A DNA stretch of 64,000 nt, taken from Patiria miniata (lineage: Eukaryota; Echinodermata; Asteroidea; Valvatida; Asterinidae). The notes beneath the pieces were generated by a model. It saw nothing but the letters and a program-made list of their open reading frames with translations, was not told the origin of the DNA and did no database searches. The translations under genes were made by a program, and so were the position numbers. Positions 30,510 to 64,000 of the stretch are shown in pieces. Location: the NCBI RefSeq assembly GCF_015706575.1, contig NW_024037069.1, positions 33,749,315 to 33,813,314 on the forward strand, in the 5' to 3' direction. Numbering within the stretch: the stretch's first letter is position 1; each line of letters starts with the position of its first letter.

Positions 30510-31596
30510 TAATCCTCATTCATTCCTTTGTTTGTACTCTAAAGGAGGGCGCTATTTGTTTGGGGTAAAATCTTTTGTAGGACACTCTCTTACTAAGTCT
30601 GCCATATTATTTCAAAGTATCTTACGCAGATCAGATAGATCAGTCGTCGATAGACCATCCGTTGTAAAAGGAAACCCGGCATCCGAACACAAAAAAATAA
30701 AAAAGGGGGCGGGGAGGCCTCACACCATCTTCCTATGATGGACATGACGTCTTTGACGTATTTTCTTTTTTTTGGCCGCAAAAGGTTTCATGAACACAGA
30801 AGCGTCGCCAGACAACTTTGAAGGGGGGGGGGAGGGGAGGCTGATAACATATTCGCCGATGGACCATCAGTGCTAAATGGACACCAGGCATCCGAAAAAA
30901 AAAAAAAAGGGTGGGGGAGGCCAATAATCGGACATTAAAGGATGCACTTCATACCGGTGCATCGTGAATTTAGGACTTTATGAAATACGGACTCATTGGT
31001 AGCATTGCGCATGCCTAAGTAGTGATGATTAGGAGAGCGACCGGTCACGTGAGAGGGTTTAATCAAGGATTCCAATTTTCTTAAGAGTCCGATTTTCATA
31101 TGACACCGGCGCATGTTAAGGGGGCAAACGGGGGTGTCACACCCCAACCCCTCCGCACCACACCAGTGACTTGTAATAATTACACACTTGACTTGAAAAT
31201 ACAATACGTTAATTGTATTTACTTAATGATTACCCTGTGTACATTTAAACCAAGCAAAAACAAAACCAATTACCGTAGGCAATCATTTTGGGTTATTTTA
31301 CCAGTTACTTCCTGAATGAAATGTCATCAATGTCAGTGCGCCCTTTTTTGTTTTGTTTTCATTTTTAGATTTTTTTTTCTCGATTAAAAAAAACCTCACA
31401 CATGTTATACCGCTGGATTTTCACATCCTTTCCATCCATTGGATTACTCTTGAATGTCATTATTCCCATTTTAGTAGTTACATCGGCATCAACATGCAAT
31501 GTAAGATGTTGAAGAGCATCTAGGACGATTCCGATGTTACAACAAGTCCCTTTTGTCCATTTTGATCAAACACTCGATGATGAAATTTGTAAGTAT

Positions 31597-32210
31597 TGTA
31601 GCGCAATGCATTTTATGGAGGGCGCACTTTAGTTTTTTACTGGTAGCCAGCGGGGTGCGCGTGCACTCACCCAGGTTTATGGGGGCACCAGCCAATTAGC
31701 GCCAGTGTATATAAGCGGCCATGCGCTCAGCTTCGCCCTCTTTCTGCTGTGGCCGGAACCCGTGCGCGGTCTCAGGAAAAGTTGCACTATTCTAATCTCC
31801 CACAATAATAACCAATCACCAATCACCTATAGTCGCAGCGGAGGGAGCCTCATACTTTGTGTGAGTGTAGTTAATTAATGATTCCTGCATTATAATCCAG
31901 ATAATTAAGTAATCTCTGAGTTTGTAAGGGAAGTGATTGAGTATAAGATCACGTAGGCGAGGCGCCTGGGTAGGCGAATAAAATAATCTTCCGAAACACA
32001 TATCTGGTGTCAGGTCCCCATCCTTCCCCAGTCCCCCTGGTTAGTCCGCTTGGGTTGTGTGAGCGAGAGTGCATGTGAGGGTGATCCTTTGGTAGTCTGC
32101 TGCGGGCCTGGCGGTAAATCTCCGCCGAAACGGATCTGCGTACCCGACCGTAGAGGCTAGGCCGTTCGCCGCTACTCGCCGGGGCCGTCGTCCGAGGCAG
32201 TACCGCTACA
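31597..32210. mobile_element. Solo LTR of an LTR retrotransposon (fossil)
   Basis: Begins TGTAGCG and ends CGCTACA, the TG...CA form of an LTR. It is flanked by GTAT at 31593-31596 and 32211-32214. The empty site is seen in the gene 3/4 spacer near 53806 (GTAAGTATCAATTC). Inside are a TATA-like TATATAAG near 31707 and an AATAAA-like signal near 31978. Plus-strand orientation is suggested by those signals. No internal region or second LTR is present. Family not determined. It inserted after the spacers duplicated. Confidence 0.7.
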
Positions 32211-33139
32211 GTATCAATTCAAATGCATATTAGTCTACTAAACCATGTAAACTGTGCAGGGAAAAGGTGCGTAGATATACAATTTTTTACAGTCTCTTTT
32301 TCTGGTCGCCACATACCAGAACAAAATATAAACCGTATATAATAAGTGGATTATACGTACACAATTAATGTGCACTTAATTTAATGAATTACTGCAACAC
32401 AAGTGCATACGTAGGCTAACGTTTGCAAAGTTACTAACGTATCTGGCGTGACGTATCTAGTGGGCTTCTTTTAGAATCCGGCTGTTCGTAATATAAGTAA
32501 ACATCGACTGACTTGTCCTGGCTTCAGTTCACGTCAGACTGAGAGTAACTATGCATGCTTTGAGTAAACTAACTGTCTTTATAGCAACCTTTTTGATACA
32601 AATTTTTACGCAACTAGCGTCTGAGTAATCCTCAATAGTGTAATAAACACACGACGAAAACTAAGTGGTTTTTCAAAACAAATTTAAATTAAAAAACGAG
32701 GTTTCCCAACCGGATGTGTTTCGATGGAAGCCCTAAAGAAAAAACACTTTAAAAGAAAGGAGTTCAAGTTAAGAAAATGTGGAAAAAATGGATCAAATTG
32801 AAGTCTTGAAAAAACTTCAGAATCTTCAAATCAGTGTCATCCCTATTCCGCTCATCAGTGATGCCGTGATGTTTGAATTTAAAGACAAGATTTCTTCTTT
32901 CTCCAACCAAGATGTTGTCGTCTGTGTAAATTGTTATAAGTTTGCTTTAATATTAAGGTACACGATTTGTACCTCAGCGCTTTATACGTTACTCTGGAAT
33001 AGGACTGAGTAATGATATTGTATTACAAGAAAATATCTTGATATAATCTTACGGCTATTAATTTTTTTGTCTTTTTTCTTTTCTTTGTAGTTATATTGTA
33101 TTACAAGAAAATAACTTGAAATAATTTTTCGGGTATTAC

Positions 33140-33145
33140 TTTATT
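33140..33145 (-). terminator. Possible poly(A) signal, gene 3
   Basis: AATAAA on the minus strand about 390 bases beyond the stop codon, at the same relative place as in gene 4 (54736-54741). Confidence 0.3.
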
Positions 33146-33535
33146 ATTTGTTTCTTTTGTATTGTTAAAAATCCATTGTTAGGTTTAACGATTACTCAAT
33201 TTAACTAAATGGGACTTTTATGTACATATCTTGGATAAAAAAAGTTTATAACACAGTATATAATTTTTGTGTACCCCTGTTGAGTTTTCTTTGGATTTGA
33301 AGTTAAAAACCCAAACATCAAAGTGGGACATTAGGTAACACAGTGAAGTATTAGTATCGCGTAAAATCATTGGTATGAGCACATCGTCCATGATTTGCAC
33401 TGAAATTTAAAATTACAGAACAATGTTTCCATTATTCTAGAAAATTCTTCATACAATTGATTAGATTTGCTTAATATCGCGCCAGCACTGGGCGATGATT
33501 GGCTGAGCTGTCACGTGAGCGATCATCACATTCAT

Positions 33536-51522
<17,987 letters not shown>

Positions 51523-54500
51523 GTTTGATTTTATCCCTCAGGAAATGTTCACAAGACAGTACATGAATTAACTTTTGAAGTCCCAAACAGTTCGTAACTA
51601 TTCCAACTTTGTCTTGCTGTCTGCAATGCTACATGTACTTCCTTGTGTGTGGCGCAAGACACTGTTACCTGGCGTCACTATAATTTCCTCGTGCCTAGTC
51701 AGTGTAATATAAATTTCCCAGGGACAGAAACGGACTTTACACCGTACCAAAAGCAGTATTTACAGAGTACTTTTCGACAATTCTAGTTATAAGAACATTG
51801 TAGCTTCAAATGCACATTCACATTACGGCATTCTTGGTCTGCACTGTTGACAACTTTTTGAAAAAAAGCCTAGCAGAGCAATGACTGGTATCCCGTAGGA
51901 CCCAGTTTATTCTGACAATAGCGCATCTAGGTTTGGGGATCAGAGTAAGTGTACAGGACTATTTGTAAAAGTGAGGGGATGAAAATATTGGTTGTAAAGT
52001 GCCGTGATGTTTTCAATAAAGAACACATTGGAAGAAATTACAACAAAGGGGACAAGTTACCCCTCAGCAGGCCAATCGTGCTCGATTTAATGGCATATAC
52101 ATGCTCAATGAAATAATGATTTAGAACACAAGGCAGGCCGGGCAGATACCCAGTCCACGTTGAGTCATTATGTAGTTCTTTCTAAAAAATTAATTGTATT
52201 CCTTTTTAATTCTTTTGTACTATGCAGTTGCTTCCTGGTTGAAAAGTTAAGATGTTATTCAACACCCTTTTGACCTAAACCCAGAATAAGCACAGCCAGT
52301 TGGTGTTTCGTTTTCTTTCCGTATCAGACTTTCGTTTTGATCCGGAAACCACACACAAAATACCTCTTGGTGTCCAGATCCTTTTCATAATTGGATGTTA
52401 AGCAACAGATCTGCTCTTTATTAAGGACCATTTCATCCCTTAGGAAATGATAAGGCGGGGTTGAATATAACGTTTGCAGATGGATCCGATGCCGTTTGTA
52501 CATGCCTGCCTAATACAACTTTGTCTTGCACTCTGCAATGTTACATTATACATCCTTGTGTATTGCACAAGACACTGTTTATGGTGTCACTTTATTTCCT
52601 CGTGCCAAGTCAATATAATGTTAGCTTTCGAGGGATAGACCCGAACTTTACAGCCAGTATTGGTTCGTTTTAATGGATTTTTGAGTTTCGGTTTGATCCA
52701 AATTCAAACGCATGAGATACCTCTTGATATTCACATGTTTCTTTATAATGGGATATTAAGCTAAAGAACTGCTCTTTATGAGGGACCACGAGTGTTTATT
52801 CAGCTTTTAGAAGTAAATTTTCAAAGAGTAGCGCGATTCCGTTGTTTTGATGAGTCCCCATACTGACAATATTACAGTCATTACAGCATAGCCAAATACC
52901 AATATTAGTATCAATTTCAGTATCGAAAATCTACTAAACCATCAATTAGAGACTTCTCATTCCCGGGACAGACCGTTATCTCGTTTTTCAAAACTGTAAA
53001 ACGACAAAACGGTATGCATCGGGATTCTTCCCTACCTCAATATTCCAGAAAACTCTTCGTCACCAGACATCGTTGAAAGGGGGGGGGGGGGGGTTGGAGG
53101 GTGATAACTTATTCGCCGACGGACCATCCTTGCTAAAAGGACACCCGGCATCGGAAAGTCAAAATCAAAAACGGAGTGGGGTAGGCCTCACACCATCTTC
53201 CTATGATGGACAATCATCGGACATTAAGGGGCGCACTTCATACCAGTGCAGCGTGAATTTAGGACTCTATGAAATACGGACTCATTGGTAGTATTGCGCA
53301 TGCCTAAGTGGTGATGATTAGGAGAGCGACCGGTCACGTGAGAGGGTTTAATCAAGGATTCCAATTTTCTTAAGAGTCCGATTTTCATATGACACCGATG
53401 CTTGTTAATGGGGCAAACGGGGGTGTTACACCCCAACCCTCCCCACCCACAATGACTTGTAATAATTACACACTTGACTTGAAAATACAATACGTTAATT
53501 GTATTTACTTAATGATTACCCTGTGTACTTTAAAACCAAACAAAAACAAAACCGATTACCGTAGGCAATCATTTGTTTTTTTTTTTACCAGTTACTTCCT
53601 GAAAGAAATGTTATCAATGGCAGTGCGCCCTCTTTTGTTTTCCTTTCCATCCGATTGATTTTAAGCCGTACAATTACTCCCATTTTAGAAGAAATATCAG
53701 CATCAACATACACTGTAAGATGTTGAAGAGCATCTAGGACGATTCCGATGTTACAACAAGTCCCTTTTTTCCATTTTTATCAAAAACTCGATGATGAAAT
53801 TTGTAAGTATCAATTCAAATGCATATTAGTCTACTAAACCATGTACACTGTGCAGGGAAAAGGGGTGTGGATAAACATTTTTTTACAGTGTTTTTTCCTG
53901 TTTGCAACATACCAAAACAAAATATAAACCGTATATATAATAAGTGGATTTTATAGTACACAATTAATGTGCACTTGATTTAATGAATTACTGCAAAACA
54001 TGTGCATACGTTACTAACGTTTGCAAAGTTACTAACGTATCTGGCATGACGTATCTAGTGGGCTTCTTCTAGAATTGTGCTATTCGTAATATCAGTAAAC
54101 ATCGACTGATTTGTCCTGGCTTCAGTTCACGTCAGACTGAGAGTAACTATGCATGCTTCGAGTAAACTTACTGTCTTTATAGCAACCTTTTTGATAGGAT
54201 TTTTTACACAACTAGCGTCTGAGTAATCCTCAATATTGTAATAAACACACGACGAAAACTAAGTGGCTTTTCAAAACAAATTTAAATTAAAAAACGAGGT
54301 TTCCCAACCGGATGTGTTTCGATGGAAGCCCTAAAGAAAAAACACTTTAAAAGAAAGGAGTTCAAGTTAAGAAAATGTGGTAAAAATGGATCAAATTAAA
54401 GTCTTGAAAAATACTTCAGAATCTTCAAACTAGTGTCATCCCTATTCCGCTCATCAGTGATGCCGTGATATTTGTTTGAATCTAAAGAAAAGATTTCTCC

Positions 54501-55111
54501 TTCTCAAACCAAGATGTTGTCGACAGTGTAAATTGTTATAAATTTGCTTTATTAAATATAAAGTTACACGATTTTAACATCAGCGCTTTATACGTTACTC
54601 TGGAATATGACTGAGTAATGATATTGTATTACAAGAAAATATCTTTATATAATTTTACGGCTATTAATTTTTTGTCTTTTTCTTGTCTATGTAGTGATAT
54701 TGTATTACAAGAAAATAACTTGATATAATTTTTACTTTATTATTTTGTTTCCGTTGTTAAGTTTAACTATTACTCAATTTAACTAAAATGGGACCTTTAT
54801 GCATATATATCTTAGAAAAAAGTTTATAACACAGTATATAATTTGTGTGTACCCCTGTTGAGTTTTCTTTGGATTTGAAGTTTAAAAAAAAACATCAAAG
54901 TAGGACATTAGGTAACACAGTGAAGTATTAGTATCGCATAAAATCATTGGTATGAGCACATCGTCCATGATTTGCAATGAAATTTAAAATTACAGAACAA
55001 TGTTTCCATAATTCTAGAGTTTTTTCATATAATTGATTAGATTTGCTTAATATCGCGCCAGCACCTGGCGATGATTGGCTGAGCTGGCATGTGAGCGATC
55101 ATCACATTCAT
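51523..55111. other. Spacer between gene 3 and gene 4
   Basis: 3.6 kb, no supported gene. About 51590-51750 and 52500-52660 are two diverged copies of the promoter-proximal block (TACTTCCTTGTGT..., CAAGACACTGTT, TTTCCTCGTGCC). About 52320-52430 and 52680-52800 are likewise paired. A 19-G run lies near 53080. From about 53120 on it matches the gene 2/3 spacer and carries the empty site of the solo LTR near 53806. The segment 53920-55111 is the conserved 3' flank of gene 4, with AATAAA at 54736-54741 (minus strand). Confidence 0.65.
54736..54741 (-). terminator. Possible poly(A) signal, gene 4
   Basis: AATAAA on the minus strand about 370 bases beyond the stop, matching the site in gene 3. Confidence 0.3.
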
Positions 55112-63883
<8,772 letters not shown>

Positions 63884-64000
63884 CTGCAATTGAAAAAAAA
63901 AGAACATAATAATTACTGGGATCAAATATAATGTGTCCGCAAAGTTTATTTTCATGTAAAGGTTGAAGCAGTTTTACTGAAAAAAAGTAATATTGTAGAT
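63884..64000. other. Start of gene 4 intron 10 (cut by window end)
   Basis: Sequence upstream of the exon 11 acceptor; matches 18066 onward in gene 2. Exon 10 would be expected about 250 bases beyond the window. Confidence 0.7.

Larger units (their letters stand above)
28412..33535. other. Spacer between gene 2 and gene 3
   Basis: 5.1 kb without a supported gene. The order of shared blocks is the same as in the other two spacers. Added to them are a TIR element (28755-29118), a MITE relic (29379-29546), a Harbinger-like MITE (30135-30509) and a solo LTR (31597-32210). The stretch 32280-33535 is the conserved 3' flank of gene 3, with a possible AATAAA at 33140-33145 (minus strand). A+G and C tracts near 29480-29530 and 30820-30910 are low complexity. 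Confidence 0.65.

Overview
The window is animal genomic DNA, and nearly everything coding in it belongs to one gene family, all on the minus strand. It holds four head-to-tail copies of a receptor tyrosine kinase of the Tie (angiopoietin receptor) type. From right to left: gene 4 (55112-63883, only the 3' two thirds visible; its 5' end lies beyond base 64000), gene 3 (33536-51522, complete), gene 2 (9447-28411, complete) and gene 1 (1-6662, only the 5' third visible; it continues below base 1). Short, intron-rich modular exons, moderate AT richness, many small MITE-like elements and the Tie-type EGF block suggest an invertebrate deuterostome, most likely a cephalochordate (amphioxus). That taxonomic call is inference.

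I built exon models by hand from splice sites and reading phase. Genes 2 and 3 each give 30 coding exons, with all phases compatible, no stop that I saw inside the chain, and totals divisible by three (about 1524 and 1526 residues). Exon lengths are almost identical between copies. The protein order is: signal peptide; a fucolectin-like (FTP, F5/8-type) lectin domain on three exons; two Ig-like domains; three EGF modules with the Tie-typical FCxPDPYGCSC core; a small Cys-rich exon; six fibronectin III-like units; a transmembrane helix; a complete tyrosine kinase; and a short tail ending FTIKPEFDDN. Vertebrate Tie receptors have no such N-terminal lectin domain. The lectin domain keeps the fucose-binding spacing H-x26-R-x-D-x4-R in all three copies where it can be read.

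The three intergenic stretches (6663-9446, 28412-33535, 51523-55111) are copies of one another plus insertions. Comparing paralogous introns and spacers gives 'empty sites' that date several elements: two copies of a Harbinger-like MITE with TAA duplications, a solo LTR with a 4-bp duplication, a TTAA-flanked element shared by genes 3 and 4 only, a nested SINE/MITE cluster, a 1.27-kb foldback, and a perfect 151-bp inverted repeat inside a 13-bp target-site duplication.

The most unusual points are the lectin-Tie architecture in a tandem array; a 307-bp tandem duplication in gene 2 that creates a ready-made 33-nt in-frame micro-exon in the kinase domain; a conserved GC-AG intron just before the catalytic loop; and copy-specific changes at the C-terminal docking tyrosine. 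I saw no rRNA, intact tRNA or CRISPR, and no convincing gene on the plus strand.
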